From: Methanobacterium sp.
Lineage (GTDB): Archaea > Methanobacteriota > Methanobacteria > Methanobacteriales > Methanobacteriaceae
NCBI GenBank assembly: GCA_015661405.1
Contig: JACWMK010000005.1
Span: 1 to 64,000, forward strand
DNA length: 64,000 bases
Direction: 5' to 3'
Program-made: the position numbers and the translations under genes
Shown: positions 1 to 9,419 of the stretch, piece after piece
Layout of the letters: each line of letters starts with the position of its first letter
How positions within the stretch are numbered: the first letter of the stretch is position 1
The notes under the pieces: generated by a model
What the model was told of the DNA's origin: nothing
What the model saw: only the letters and a program-made list of their open reading frames with translations
The model's database searches: none

Positions 1-281
1 GGAAAATAAAGGAAAAAAGAAGAAAAAACCCCAGAAAATATAAAAAATCAAACAAATAACTAAAATTACCCAAAAATTAACCAACAAAATTAAAAAAAAA
101 TGAAGTAAATAGAAAATCTCTATAGTAAATTTTTAATTGAAATAAATGTTGAACTAATATAAGTATTGATTCATTCATAAAGAATGAGATATATATAAAA
201 TGAATTAAAGGATCAAATATTCAAGCTAATTTTCATATAAAAAAATTGAATTAATAATTTAATAATATTTAGGAGAAATAT
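1..281. other. Intergenic leader of hisF
   Basis: A-rich, low-complexity DNA with no supportable reading frame. The stretch 189-200 is TATA-like (ATATATATAAAA) and could be a promoter for hisF. A ribosome binding site TAGGAG lies just before the start codon at 282. Nothing else was recognised. Confidence 0.5.
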
Positions 282-1106
282 ATGCTGGCGAAAAGAGTAA
301 TACCATGCTTAGACTGTGATTTGAACGTGCCTGATGGTCGAGTGGTTAAGGGAGTGGAATTTAAACAGATTCGCTATGCTGGAGATCCAGTGGAATTAGC
401 CACTAAATATTATGAAGATGGCGCCGATGAGATAGTATTTTTAGATATTACTGCATCTCATGAGCGGAGAGAAACCATGGCAGAGGTATTAGATGCCACC
501 ACAGAGAACGTCTTCGTGCCCATTTGTGTTGGGGGTGGGATCAGGAAGCCTGCAGATTACGTGAACATGCTTAAAGCTGGAGCAGATAAATGCTCCACCA
601 ACACTGCAGCCATACATAATCCTGATCTGATTAATGAAGCGTCTAAGATCGTTGGCAGCCAGGCCTGTGTAATTGGAATCGACGCCAAACGCCGATACAT
701 TAAAGATCCTCAAGAAACCCAAGATAAGATTATTGTAGAAACTGAACAAGGCTACTGTTGGTATGATTGCAGTATCTATGGTGGCAGGGAATTTACAGGG
801 ATTGATGCCTTAGCCTGGGCTTTAGAGTGTCAAGAAAGAGGAGCTGGCGAAATTTTACTTACTAGTATGGACCGTGATGGGACTAAAGATGGTTATGATT
901 TACCATTGACCAGAACCATGAGTGATATGCTGGATATCCCAATCATAGCCAGTGGTGGTGTTGGTAAACCTGAACACATTTATGAAGCTTTTGAATTTGG
1001 AAAAGCCGATGCTGCCCTGGCTGCGAGTATTTTTCACTTTAATGAGTACCCTATATCTGAGATTAAGCATTACTTGAAAGATAATGGTATTATTGTTCGA
1101 ATATAA
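282..1106 (+). CDS. hisF: Imidazole glycerol phosphate synthase cyclase subunit HisF
   Basis: Cytoplasmic histidine-biosynthesis enzyme. With the glutaminase HisH it converts PRFAR and ammonia into imidazole glycerol phosphate and AICAR. The 274-residue protein is a (beta/alpha)8 barrel that starts with the family hallmark MLAKRVIPCLD. Asp11 and the Asp of GIDAKR match the two catalytic aspartates of HisF. The phosphate-binding segments CVGGGIRKP and IIASGGVGKPEH are visible. It is about 20 residues longer than bacterial HisF because of an insert after GIDAKRRYIKD, a region where archaeal sequences vary. The ATG follows a TAGGAG ribosome binding site. hisB lies elsewhere (about 63 kb), so the his genes are dispersed. 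Confidence 0.97.
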   Translation: MLAKRVIPCLDCDLNVPDGRVVKGVEFKQIRYAGDPVELATKYYEDGADEIVFLDITASHERRETMAEVLDATTENVFVPICVGGGIRKPADYVNMLKAGADKCSTNTAAIHNPDLINEASKIVGSQACVIGIDAKRRYIKDPQETQDKIIVETEQGYCWYDCSIYGGREFTGIDALAWALECQERGAGEILLTSMDRDGTKDGYDLPLTRTMSDMLDIPIIASGGVGKPEHIYEAFEFGKADAALAASIFHFNEYPISEIKHYLKDNGIIVRI

Positions 1107-1204
1107 AAAAAACATTTATTTTTGATTGTAAAATCAATAACATCTTGAATATCACTATTAAAAATAAAATATTACATGATTTTTAAATTTAATGGAAAGG
1201 ATAA

Positions 1205-1726
1205 TTGCAACATAGAAGTGTAGTGGCGAGAGATTTGAAAAAACGAAAACACATTTTTTTTGATGATAATACGAAAATCGAGAGGATGGAGAATAAGATA
1301 AAAAAATATGAAAGATACAAGCCTTACAATGAAAAAACAGCTGAAGAAGACTTTCGTTTAAAAGAAAAACTTGCTTTATTGAGTATAGTGGCTAGTAATT
1401 TCATGATGACTGGCCACAGCCCTACCCTGGTTTTAACCAAAAGAGAGGAAGGTGATGAAGTTTTGTTACCTGTTAGAGGAGGTCAAAAAGATAGGGCTCG
1501 GGAAATAATATCTAAAATTGATTTCAGGAAACTTTATCGTGGTGGAAAAGGTCGAAAAACGGATCCTCTTATGATTATTACTGCCATCTGTATGTATGTT
1601 ATGCGGCAAGACAATCCTCGGAGGGGTGACATTAGATATTCAAACGATTTTATTAGGAATGTTGGAGTTACTAAAGAAATTTACAGTCATATCAATGAAA
1701 AGCTGGATTCTTATTTAAAATCATAA
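1205..1726 (+). CDS. Unrecognised basic protein, possible TFB-like cyclin box
   Basis: I do not recognise the family with certainty. The 173-residue protein starts at a TTG preceded by GGAAAGG; an internal ATG at 1286 is the alternative. The N-terminal 45 residues are very basic. The last 50 residues (from KTDPLMIITAICMYV to VGVTKEIYSHINEKL) recall the second cyclin repeat of archaeal transcription factor B, in which a small-residue helix is followed by an R-rich turn and a VGVTE-type recognition helix. The zinc ribbon and first repeat of a real TFB are absent. The gene stands alone, 98 bp downstream of hisF on the same strand. A nucleic-acid role is inference only. Confidence 0.6.
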   Translation: MQHRSVVARDLKKRKHIFFDDNTKIERMENKIKKYERYKPYNEKTAEEDFRLKEKLALLSIVASNFMMTGHSPTLVLTKREEGDEVLLPVRGGQKDRAREIISKIDFRKLYRGGKGRKTDPLMIITAICMYVMRQDNPRRGDIRYSNDFIRNVGVTKEIYSHINEKLDSYLKS

Positions 1727-2036
1727 AATCTGATAGGTCGCTTTATATAGTGATAGCAAAAATATTGACTAACTTATTTTTACATAATTTTAATTTTATA
1801 AATTATTTAACTATTTTTTATTTATTTAAATGAGCAAATTTTACCTTACAGACAGATACTTCTCATTTTAATCTCATGATATTCATTATTTCAGAATTCT
1901 ATCTTATTTTTTCCCACATTAGAAATAATTATTTTTTTAGAATATATTGATTAAATTTGTCGAAAGAAACCTAACTTAGGATGTTAATTATTTAAATGGA
2001 GTTATTTTTATTATAAAAAAAAACTTATTTATTAAT
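1727..2036. other. Intergenic region
   Basis: About 310 bp of very AT-rich DNA with many T and A runs. No reading frame, RNA gene or clear repeat was recognised. It holds the 3' end of the preceding transcript and presumably the former promoter of the broken membrane-protein gene that follows. Confidence 0.4.
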
Positions 2037-2675
2037 ATGAGCTCCAAATGGTCTTCATTCAATATTCTAGGTTTATTAGCAGTTTTTGTATTTACTATTT
2101 TCACCTTTATATCGGTTGCATTATATCCTACTCCTTATAATCCTCTGTATGATTGGCTTAGTAATTTGGGAAATACTAATTTAAACCATTTTGGAGCATT
2201 ATTTTTTAATTGAGGCCGCATAATAACTGGGTTGATATTAATACCATTTATTGGAAGTCTTTATCGGTGGAATCCTCCCAAGAAATGGAGTAAAATCTTC
2301 TTGATGATGGGAATAATTTTAGGTGTTTTTGCTTCTATTTCACTTATAGGTGTGGGTGTTTTTCCTGAAACTCGCATTAATTTGCATGTTTTAGCGGCTT
2401 CAGGTGTTTTTGGATCTTTATTATTTATAATAATTTTTTTGAGTATAGCTCTTTTTAACCATCCCAAATTCATTCATTTGATAGCTTACTGGGGAATCAT
2501 TGCAGTTTTAATTGACTTATCATTAGTAATTATACTTTCTTTACCTGAGTATGAGAATGCACTATCTGGTTTTAACCCTACTGTACCTATCCCGGGAATA
2601 GAATGGGCTTCCGTGTTCTCTTCCCTAATCTGGGTGGGATTATTATCCTTTAACATGAGGAGAAAAAGAATTTAA
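2037..2675 (+). pseudogene. DUF998-like membrane protein broken by an in-frame TGA
   Basis: A continuous frame of 212 codons from an ATG at 2037 is interrupted only by TGA at 2211-2213. Both sides read as one multi-spanning protein. The first part has a membrane helix and then PYNPLYDWLSNLGNTNLNHFGA; the second part continues GRIITGLILIPFIGSLYRWNPPKKW and four more hydrophobic helices. This layout matches the DUF998 family. The residue at the break sits in a LFFN-stop-GRI context, where TGG (Trp) would fit, so a single G-to-A change explains it. The rest of the frame is clean, so the mutation looks recent. Restart at the TTG at 2232 would give a 147-residue fragment of doubtful function. Confidence 0.75.
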
Positions 2676-2822
2676 ATTAATTAGTTCAACTTTATAATAC
2701 GGACGAAACTGCAAGTTGAAATGGAGTTCACTTTCCCCAACTTAAATGGAACACTATTCAATAAAACGTACTGTGAGTGGTTAGATATAAAAATAACTTA
2801 ACTATTGTAAGGAGGATAATAT

Positions 2823-3392
2823 ATGAAAAATCGCTGCCCTTGGGCTCGGGGCGATCCGCTGATAATAGAATATCATGATCAAGAATGGGGTGTAGCCATT
2901 CATGATGATCGACTTCTTTTTGAGTTCTTGATATTAGAAAGTGCACAAGCTGGTTTAAGATGGACGCTCATATTACAGAAACGGGAGAACTATCGTAAAG
3001 CTTTCGATAATTTTGAAATTGATAATGTAGCTGCTTATGATGAACATAAGATTGAAGAATTACTGAATAATCCAGGTATAGTGCGTAATCGTCTCAAAAT
3101 CCTGGCCGCAGTGGCTAATGCCCAGGCTATTTTAAAAATTCAAAAAGAATTTGGGAGCTTTAACGCTTACATCTGGAAATTTGTTGGTGCCAAAACCATT
3201 CAAAACAGATGGAAAACTATGCTAGAGGTACCTTCTTCAACTAAGGAATCTCAGGAAATGAGTAAAGATCTGAAAATGAGAGGATTCAAGTTCGTGGGAC
3301 CTACTATTTGTTACGGATTTATACAAGCAGTGGGTATGGTCAATGACCATATTATAGATTGTTTCAGGCATCAGGAGCTAAATAAGTATTAA
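2823..3392 (+). CDS. tag: DNA-3-methyladenine glycosylase I
   Basis: Removes 3-methyladenine from alkylated DNA as the first step of base excision repair. The 189-residue protein has the TagI signature from its start: RCPWARGDPLIIEYHDQEWG, which carries the N-terminal Cys and the YHDxEWG motif. It then has LFEFLILESAQAGLRWTLILQKRENYR and the C-terminal FVGPTICYGFIQAVGMVNDHIIDC with the second zinc-site residues. The ATG follows a strong AAGGAGGAT ribosome binding site. Directly downstream is a decayed gene for a second, unrelated alkyl-base glycosylase, so this is probably the cell's working 3-methyladenine enzyme at this locus. Confidence 0.95.
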   Translation: MKNRCPWARGDPLIIEYHDQEWGVAIHDDRLLFEFLILESAQAGLRWTLILQKRENYRKAFDNFEIDNVAAYDEHKIEELLNNPGIVRNRLKILAAVANAQAILKIQKEFGSFNAYIWKFVGAKTIQNRWKTMLEVPSSTKESQEMSKDLKMRGFKFVGPTICYGFIQAVGMVNDHIIDCFRHQELNKY

Positions 3393-3399
3393 CTATAAA

Positions 3400-3895
3400 G
3401 TTAAAAGATCTTTTTATGAGCGAGAAACCTTAATTGTTGCACAGATCTTTTAGGGTGTATTTTAGTCCATAAGTCGGAAGATGGTGTAGTGGTAGAATTG
3501 TAGAAACTGAAGCCTATCTTGGCATTATGATAAGGCTGCCCATTCTTATAGCGGTCGACATACTCCCCGTATGGATCCTCTGTATAAACGGGGTGGATTT
3601 GCCTACATCTACCAGTTGCATGGGTATAATTATTGTTTTCAATGTGATTACAGAGAAGGAGGAAGTACCTCAGGTAGTACTTATTAGAGCTTTAGAGCCT
3701 CTTTTGGGATTGGAATTATGGCTCAGCATAGAAGAATAGACTTATCTTCAGGAAAGCTTAAAAATCTTACCAATATGGACCATCTAAACTCTTTCATGCC
3801 CTGTATATTGATACTTCTCTCAACGGGGTTGATCTCTGTGGAGATGAATTGTTTATAACTACTGGGTATGATTTGAAATTATATTGGATTTACTG
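3400..3895 (+). pseudogene. Decayed 3-methyladenine DNA glycosylase (AAG/MPG family)
   Basis: Three-frame reading recovers most of an AAG/MPG-type glycosylase in order: FYERETLIVAQ, DLLGCILVHKSEDGVVV, GRIVETEAYLG, DKAAHSYSGRHTPRMDPLYK, RGGFAYIYQLHGYNYCF, NVITEKEEVPQVVLIRALEP, LSSGKLKNLTN, GPSKLFHALYIDTSLNGVDL and GDELFITTGYDLKL. At least five frame changes are needed, near 3433, 3491, 3524, 3636 and 3774, so no functional product is expected. GRIVETEAYLG and the YQLHGYNYCFNVI segment are the active-site blocks of this family. The degree of decay suggests loss some time ago, after the adjacent tag gene made it redundant. Outer limits are approximate. Confidence 0.9.
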
Positions 3896-4012
3896 GATTT
3901 GTTGCATTAAATACCCGTAGCTAATTATAATAATGATGTGCATTGAAATATTAGGCTATATAAATAATAGATATCTAATATATAATTATTTGAATTTAAA
4001 AAGTTGATTTAA

Positions 4013-4714
4013 TTGTCTGTCTTATCACAACTTCTCATCCAGATTATTCCCCTCTCTTGGGCTGCTGCAGTTAGTCCAACTGCTTTATCTCTTTTTATGG
4101 TTATGATGTCTTTAACTGATAATCCTAAGTTAGCTGGTCTTTCTTTTTATTTTGGTGCTATTACGGTTCTTTTGGTTACAGTTTTCATCGGTATTTTGCT
4201 GGGAAATGGTTTATCATCTACTGGTCACTCTGATCCAGAAACCATAGCTTGCATTGATCTTTTTCTGGGGGCAATTCTAGTACTTCTTGGTATAAGAAGT
4301 CTTTTCAGTAAAGGTGGTGAAAGCGGGGGTAGTGCATTATTTAAGTATTTAAATGTGGAGAATACAGCTAGTAATTTGTCGAAATTTAGTCGATTCTTCA
4401 CGGTTGGTCTTTTAACCTTTCTGATTAATTTTAGCACTGCCATATTCGTTTTGGCTGCAGCTCGGCAGATTGGAGTTACCAAAGCAGGATTATTTACAGA
4501 CATTTTCTCTATTTTGGTGATAACCATCATAACTCTAGTAGTGATAGAAGTACCTCTTCTTTTCTTCTTCATCATGCCTGGAACCGCTGCAAAAGCCACT
4601 AAACCTATGAATAAATGGATTAACAAGAATGGGAGTTATCTTATAGCCGGATTCCTATTAATCATAGGTATCTATGTGATTTATAACGGAGGAGTTAGGC
4701 TAGGATTGTTTTAA
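4013..4714 (+). CDS. GAP/Sap family (LysE-like) integral membrane protein
   Basis: A 233-residue membrane protein with about six hydrophobic helices. The N-terminal segment IPLSWAAAVSPTALSLFMVM has the A-A-x-x-P-T pattern of the GAP/Sap family, relatives of LysE-type exporters. A central cytoplasmic loop (about residues 98-125) is followed by the second half beginning RFFTVGLLTFLINFSTAIF. Transport of a small molecule or lipid precursor across the membrane is a family-level guess and the substrate is unknown. The start is TTG at 4013 without a strong ribosome binding site. It stands as a single gene. Confidence 0.75.
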   Translation: MSVLSQLLIQIIPLSWAAAVSPTALSLFMVMMSLTDNPKLAGLSFYFGAITVLLVTVFIGILLGNGLSSTGHSDPETIACIDLFLGAILVLLGIRSLFSKGGESGGSALFKYLNVENTASNLSKFSRFFTVGLLTFLINFSTAIFVLAAARQIGVTKAGLFTDIFSILVITIITLVVIEVPLLFFFIMPGTAAKATKPMNKWINKNGSYLIAGFLLIIGIYVIYNGGVRLGLF

Positions 4715-4964
4715 ATTATTTCTATTTTTTTTAATTATCATTTAAAATAAAAATTAATTTAAATAATTTTATTAAATATTTGAAAATAAATATAATTAAT
4801 CTTATTTTTTTAAGAGGAATCATTATTTAAGGAATTTGAATTATTTCATTTGAAATTTCATTAAAATAATTTCAAATTATTTACATAATACATAATTTAA
4901 TCAACATATTACGGTTCCATTGAATTCTATATTCTTATAAACGATTATAAAGGATTTGATCTGA

Positions 4965-5948
4965 GTGAAAAAGGATTTTAAGATACTTTCTAATAATTTT
5001 AAAGGTCAATTGAATCTCGATTTAACCATTAATAGTGGTCAGACATCACAACCTGCTTGGTTAAAAAAGAATAGATACTTTAATGAATTAATTATAGTAG
5101 ATGGTAAACCCTGTTTAATTAAAATTAAATCTAATGAACTGGATGAGTCTTTGGAGATTGTTGTAGAATCACCCAAAGAATTTAGGATTAATGCTGTAAA
5201 AAATCATATAAGTGAAATATTCGGATTAAATGATAATTTAGATGATTTATATGAATTTTTATTAAATGATCCTAAATTAGAACCTACCATCGACTTCTGT
5301 CGAGGATTAAGACTTTTTAAAGCCCATAACACTTTTGAATGCTTAATATCTTCTATCTCTTCAGCTAATAATTCAATAATCCGCTGGAACCGATCAATAC
5401 GATTAATGAAAGAAAAATGGGGAGATGGATACCAGTTCTTATCTGGAAATTTTTACATCTTCCCTACTCCAGAGAAAATACTCCAGGTGCCTGAGCATGA
5501 GGTGGAGGAATTAGAAATATGTGGTGGAGAAAAAAATTTGGAAGAATGTGTTAATAATCTCAAATCGTGTGGAGTAGGATATCGGAGTAAATACATCAAA
5601 AGTGCCTCTAATATGGTTACAGAAGAGATTAATCTTAACGAAATGGTGAAAATAGGTTATGAGGAAGCTTTCCAAACCTTGCTCGAGATTCCGGGTGTGG
5701 GGCCTAAAGTTGCTGATTGCATTCTTTTATATGGATTTGGTATGGGCGAGGCTTTTCCCGTGGACATATGGATTAAGAGGATAATATGTGAGTTATACTT
5801 TAATGGAAAAGATGTATCAGTTCCTAAAATAAGGTTGTTTGGTATTGAACAGTTTGGTGAATATGCTGGATATGTGCAGCTTTATTTGTTTCATTATGCT
5901 CGCAAATCTGGACTTCTTGAAAAAATACATCCCAAAAAAAATTTATAA
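4965..5948 (+). CDS. ogg: 8-oxoguanine DNA glycosylase, OGG1 type
   Basis: Excises 8-oxoguanine from DNA and nicks by beta-elimination. The 327-residue protein has an OGG1-like N-terminal domain beginning FNLDLTINSGQTSQPAW-like sequence (residues 16-33), then a HhH-GPD fold. The HhH hairpin LLEIPGVGPKVADCILLYG carries the lysine that forms the Schiff base in OGG1. The catalytic Asp lies in AFPVDIWIKRI. GVGYRSKYI matches the conserved GLGYRA block ahead of the hairpin. The start is GTG after AAAGGAT. Together with the tag gene it makes a small base-excision-repair neighbourhood, although the genes are separated and not an operon. Confidence 0.9.
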   Translation: MKKDFKILSNNFKGQLNLDLTINSGQTSQPAWLKKNRYFNELIIVDGKPCLIKIKSNELDESLEIVVESPKEFRINAVKNHISEIFGLNDNLDDLYEFLLNDPKLEPTIDFCRGLRLFKAHNTFECLISSISSANNSIIRWNRSIRLMKEKWGDGYQFLSGNFYIFPTPEKILQVPEHEVEELEICGGEKNLEECVNNLKSCGVGYRSKYIKSASNMVTEEINLNEMVKIGYEEAFQTLLEIPGVGPKVADCILLYGFGMGEAFPVDIWIKRIICELYFNGKDVSVPKIRLFGIEQFGEYAGYVQLYLFHYARKSGLLEKIHPKKNL

Positions 5949-6336
5949 CAGAAAACTATAATTAATTTTTTTATTTAATATATTATGATTTGTGGTGTTC
6001 CACATTATATTACAACCAAACCCATTAGTTGAGAGAAATAAAATTTAATTTAAATATTTTATTTTATTAATAACCTATTTTTTCTTAAGTAAACAATTCA
6101 ATTTGGTGAGATAATGGTGAAGAAATATTGAAATTTTACTGGTGATTTAATCTTTATTAAAATTAGATTCAAATATTAAAAAAAATTTGAAAATATAAAA
6201 TCCTTAGAATATTAAAACATTTGCAGAATTATTAATCTAACTTATAAAATAATTTTATAAAAAAAAATTATTATAGATTCTAACCATATAAACCTAATTT
6301 TTTTCTATGTTGATCTATAGGATAAATACTAATTTT
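5949..6336. other. Intergenic region
   Basis: About 390 bp of AT-rich DNA between convergent genes. Short GGTGA-like words occur (for example near 6150) but no following frame is coding-like. Nothing else was recognised. Confidence 0.4.
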
Positions 6337-6597
6337 TTATAGGTTCAGCATCTTACCCGGTAAATAGCTGTAATAGATGATTATCCACACGAAGAAGAAA
6401 ACTACAAGTAATATACCATAGCGTCTTTCATTCTTATAAAGAAGATATATACCGAAAAATAGTGTAGGAAAAATCCCTAAAAATGCAACTAAATATCCTT
6501 GTGCTATAAAATATAATCCTATGAGATAAGTCAGAATACTTACAATGTAACTAATGTTAATCAATCTAGTATTTTTTGATTTGTTTACAGGTTTCAT
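6337..6597 (-). CDS. Small three-helix membrane protein, function unknown
   Basis: An 86-residue protein, unrecognised. After a basic, polar start (MKPVNKSKNTR) it has three hydrophobic segments at about residues 14-33, 35-52 and 60-77. The second and third are separated by a charged loop (YKNERRYG), which gives a positive-inside layout. No catalytic residues or metal ligands are visible. It is flanked by long non-coding stretches on both sides and has no strong ribosome binding site, so expression is not certain. Confidence 0.55.
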   Translation of the reverse strand: MKPVNKSKNTRLINISYIVSILTYLIGLYFIAQGYLVAFLGIFPTLFFGIYLLYKNERRYGILLVVFFFVWIIIYYSYLPGKMLNL

Positions 6598-6908
6598 TTA
6601 TATCAGTATATCTATGGTTAATATCCCCTATAAAAACATACTTGAATAAATCAATACCAAATTTTATTCAAATATATAGTTGCCCTAATGAACTTCATTA
6701 TATCATTCAAATACTAATCTAACATACCTAAACTCATTAAATCCTAATTAAATTTAAATAATTATTTTTAAATAATCTTAAGGTTATAAAATCCATTAAA
6801 TAATTTATAAAATATTAAATTAAATCATTTAAATTCTTTCCTGAAATATTTAAATTAAACAAATGTAAAATATATAATTATAAAAACGTTCTCAAAAGGG
6901 GAGTATAT
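6598..6908. other. Intergenic region with promoter of the GAF gene
   Basis: About 310 bp of AT-rich DNA between divergent genes. It must hold the promoters for both, but no box is distinctive enough to name. A strong AAAGGGGAG ribosome binding site ends the region just before the TTG start at 6909. Confidence 0.4.
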
Positions 6909-7508
6909 TTGAAAAATCAAGATAACTTCAAAAAATCAGTAAAAACATTAAAAAGCAATGAATCACAGTTTGAATCCATTAATTCAAACACTTCGGAAGA
7001 TATTCCTGAACTTGACAATATAAAAAAAATTCTGAAGAATGAGAAATTACCCCCACTTAAAGAAATTTCAGACATTATTATGGAAATAGCTAAAAAAGCC
7101 ACCAATAGCAAACACTGCTATGTAGCTTACGTGGATCCAAAAAATGGAGATAGTGTAGGTGTTTCATTCTCCCATATGACCCAAGAGTGTGACTCCTATG
7201 CAGAATTGGGTGAAGCAAGGTTTCCCATAAGAGATGACGGTACATACGGTGGACTATTAGGTTATTCATTAGATACGGGAAAATCATTTTACGTCCATGA
7301 TCCAGCATCCCACCCCGCAGCCCACGGCATGCCCCCCAGTCATGAGCAAGTGGATCAATTTCTATCCGTACCAGTTATTTATGGGGAGGATATCTTGGGT
7401 CAGATAGTGCTAGGTAATCCTGAAGAAGACTACACAAATCATCACTTAAAAATAGCAGATAAAATAGCAAATTTGTATAGTATAGCCCTTAAAAAGTTAT
7501 TATATTAA
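6909..7508 (+). CDS. GAF-domain protein
   Basis: A soluble 199-residue protein. The first 50 residues are polar and probably disordered. Residues 55-199 form a single GAF-type domain, beginning ISDIIMEIAKKATNSKHCYVAYVD and ending in the ILGQIVLGNPEEDYTNHHLKIADKIANLYSIAL pattern typical of the C-terminal strand and helix. GAF domains bind small ligands or act as sensors, and no output domain is attached. A run of His and Pro (HDPASHPAAHGMPPSHE) in the pocket region could bind a metal, which is inference. The start is TTG, five bases after AAAGGGGAG. Confidence 0.75.
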   Translation: MKNQDNFKKSVKTLKSNESQFESINSNTSEDIPELDNIKKILKNEKLPPLKEISDIIMEIAKKATNSKHCYVAYVDPKNGDSVGVSFSHMTQECDSYAELGEARFPIRDDGTYGGLLGYSLDTGKSFYVHDPASHPAAHGMPPSHEQVDQFLSVPVIYGEDILGQIVLGNPEEDYTNHHLKIADKIANLYSIALKKLLY

Positions 7509-7578
7509 CCATTTTAACTTAATCTAACCTATTAAATTAATAAATTAAAAAAAAGAAAAATTATTTTTTTTTATAAAT

Positions 7579-8004
7579 CTATTCATCAACTACTGTAACC
7601 TTGCGCATGACGTCTTTAGGTTTTATGGCATTGACTACATTCATACCATTAATTACTTTACCAAATACAGTATGCACACCATCTAGGTGTGGTTGGGGCG
7701 AATGGGTGATGAAAAATTGACTTCCACCCGTATCTTTGCCAGCGTGGGCCATGGATAATGCTCCGGTTCCGTGTTTATGAGGATTTATTTCACATTTAAT
7801 TGTATAACCTGGTCCACCAGTTCCATCGCCTTTTGGACATCCTCCTTGAATTACAAAATCAGGAAGGACACGATGAAAAGTTAATCCATTATAAAATCCT
7901 GAATTTGCCAATTTTTCAAAGTTAGCCACAGTATTAGGAGCTTCTTTATCAAATAATTCTAGTTCAATTTTTCCTTTTTCAGTATCAATTATAGCTTTTT
8001 TCAT
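7579..8004 (-). CDS. Peptidyl-prolyl cis-trans isomerase, cyclophilin type
   Basis: Catalyses proline isomerisation during protein folding in the cytoplasm. The 141-residue protein is a single short cyclophilin domain with the catalytic block NGLTFHRVLPDFVIQGG (Arg and Phe of FHR) and the substrate-site segment GALSMAHAGKDTGGSQFFITHSPQPHLDG followed by HTVFGKV. There is no signal peptide. The ATG lies five bases after GGTGA. It is convergent with the GAF-domain gene and divergent from argD. Confidence 0.95.
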   Translation of the reverse strand: MKKAIIDTEKGKIELELFDKEAPNTVANFEKLANSGFYNGLTFHRVLPDFVIQGGCPKGDGTGGPGYTIKCEINPHKHGTGALSMAHAGKDTGGSQFFITHSPQPHLDGVHTVFGKVINGMNVVNAIKPKDVMRKVTVVDE

Positions 8005-8167
8005 GTTTTCACCAGTAAGGTATATTAATATAGATTCTATTAAATAAACCTGTAAGATTAGCTAAATTTATTGAATTAAGGTTTAATTGGATTTAATGAA
8101 ATTAACTACTATATTTTATAAAAATTAATTATTATATTCATTTCAAATTATTTCTAAGGTGATACTA

Positions 8168-9361
8168 TTGAATACAGAAGAAATTGTAAGGTTAGATAAA
8201 AAATATGTAATGCAAACTTATGGCAGGCAGCCTATAGCTATTAAAAAAGGTAATGGAGCTGTAGTTTGGGATGCGGAAGGCAAATCCTACATTGATTGTT
8301 TGGCTGGTATTGCTGTAAATAATGTAGGACATGCTCACCCTAAAGTAGTGGAAGCAATCTGCAAACAAGCTAAAAGACTTATTCATACTTCAAATCTCTA
8401 TTATACTCAGGAACAGGTGGAATTGGCTAAATTATTGGTAGAAATATCTCCCCATGACCTGGCTTTCTTCTGTAACAGCGGAGCTGAGGCTGTAGAAGGA
8501 TCCATTAAATTAGCCCGTAAATATACGGGAAAGGGAGAAATCATTGCAATGGAAAACTCCTTTCATGGCCGTACTATAACTGCATTAAGCGCTACTGGAC
8601 AGAAGAAATATCAAAAAGGTTTCAGCCCACTTACACCGGGATTTGAACACGTTCTTTATGGGGATATTGATGCTGTAGCTGATAATATAAGTAAAAACAC
8701 GGCTGCAGTCCTTGTTGAACCTGTGCAAGGGGAAGGTGGAGTAATTATGCCACCTAATGGTTATTTGAATGATTTAAAGAATCTGTGCCGGGAAAACAAT
8801 ATTTTACTCATTTTTGATGAGGTGCAAACCGGTTTTGGACGAACAGGGAAGATGTTCGCATCTCAAACTTTTAAAGTAACCCCAGACATCACTGCTTTAG
8901 CTAAAGGTATAGCAGGTGGATTTCCTATGGGGGCTATCCTAGCCAATCGAGAAATTGGTAGTATTTTCCAGCCAGGTGACCATGCTGCTACTTTTGGTGG
9001 TAATCCATTAGCCTGTGCTGCAGCAGAGGCATCGATTAGGGTTATTCTAGATGAAGATTTACTATCTAAGTCTGTAGAAAATGGCGATTACTTTAAAGCT
9101 AAGCTTAACTTTTTGAAGGAAGATCATGGGATAGTGGAAGAAGTAAGGGGATCAGGTTTGATGTTGGGTATGGAATTAGATGTAAACTGTGCAGAAATGA
9201 TAAATGAAATGCGAAACCGTGGAATACTAATAAATTGTACTGCTGATAAAGTTTTACGTTTTGTACCGCCTTTGGTGATTGAAAAAAATCAAATTGATAT
9301 AGTAACTTGTAATTTAGGTGATGTACTTCAGAATTATAGTGAATCTATTAAGAGCTACTAA
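8168..9361 (+). CDS. argD: Acetylornithine aminotransferase
   Basis: PLP-dependent transaminase of arginine biosynthesis, converting N-acetylglutamate semialdehyde to N-acetylornithine. Class III features are all present: FCNSGAEAVEGSIKLARKYTG, the EP-QGEGGV block, IFDEVQTGFGRTGKMF, and ITALAKGIAGGFPMGA with the PLP-binding lysine. It could also serve as the succinyl-diaminopimelate aminotransferase, as in some relatives; that is inference and would link it to lysA and dapF further on. The TTG at 8168 is preferred over an earlier GTG at 8159 because the GGTGAT ribosome binding site overlaps the earlier codon. Confidence 0.95.
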   Translation: MNTEEIVRLDKKYVMQTYGRQPIAIKKGNGAVVWDAEGKSYIDCLAGIAVNNVGHAHPKVVEAICKQAKRLIHTSNLYYTQEQVELAKLLVEISPHDLAFFCNSGAEAVEGSIKLARKYTGKGEIIAMENSFHGRTITALSATGQKKYQKGFSPLTPGFEHVLYGDIDAVADNISKNTAAVLVEPVQGEGGVIMPPNGYLNDLKNLCRENNILLIFDEVQTGFGRTGKMFASQTFKVTPDITALAKGIAGGFPMGAILANREIGSIFQPGDHAATFGGNPLACAAAEASIRVILDEDLLSKSVENGDYFKAKLNFLKEDHGIVEEVRGSGLMLGMELDVNCAEMINEMRNRGILINCTADKVLRFVPPLVIEKNQIDIVTCNLGDVLQNYSESIKSY

Positions 9362-9419
9362 AAATTTAATTATATCATTTGAATATTCTTTTTTTTTAGA
9401 ATTAATATCCCTTATCCTA

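Noticed and set aside
2211..2213. Selenocysteine at the TGA of the DUF998 gene
   Set aside because: No SECIS-like hairpin seen, and selenoproteins are not expected in Methanobacteriales; a TGG-to-TGA change is simpler.
2711..2757. Imperfect direct repeat (TTGAAATGGA / CTTAAATGGA) upstream of tag
   Set aside because: Too short and imperfect to call a damage-response operator.
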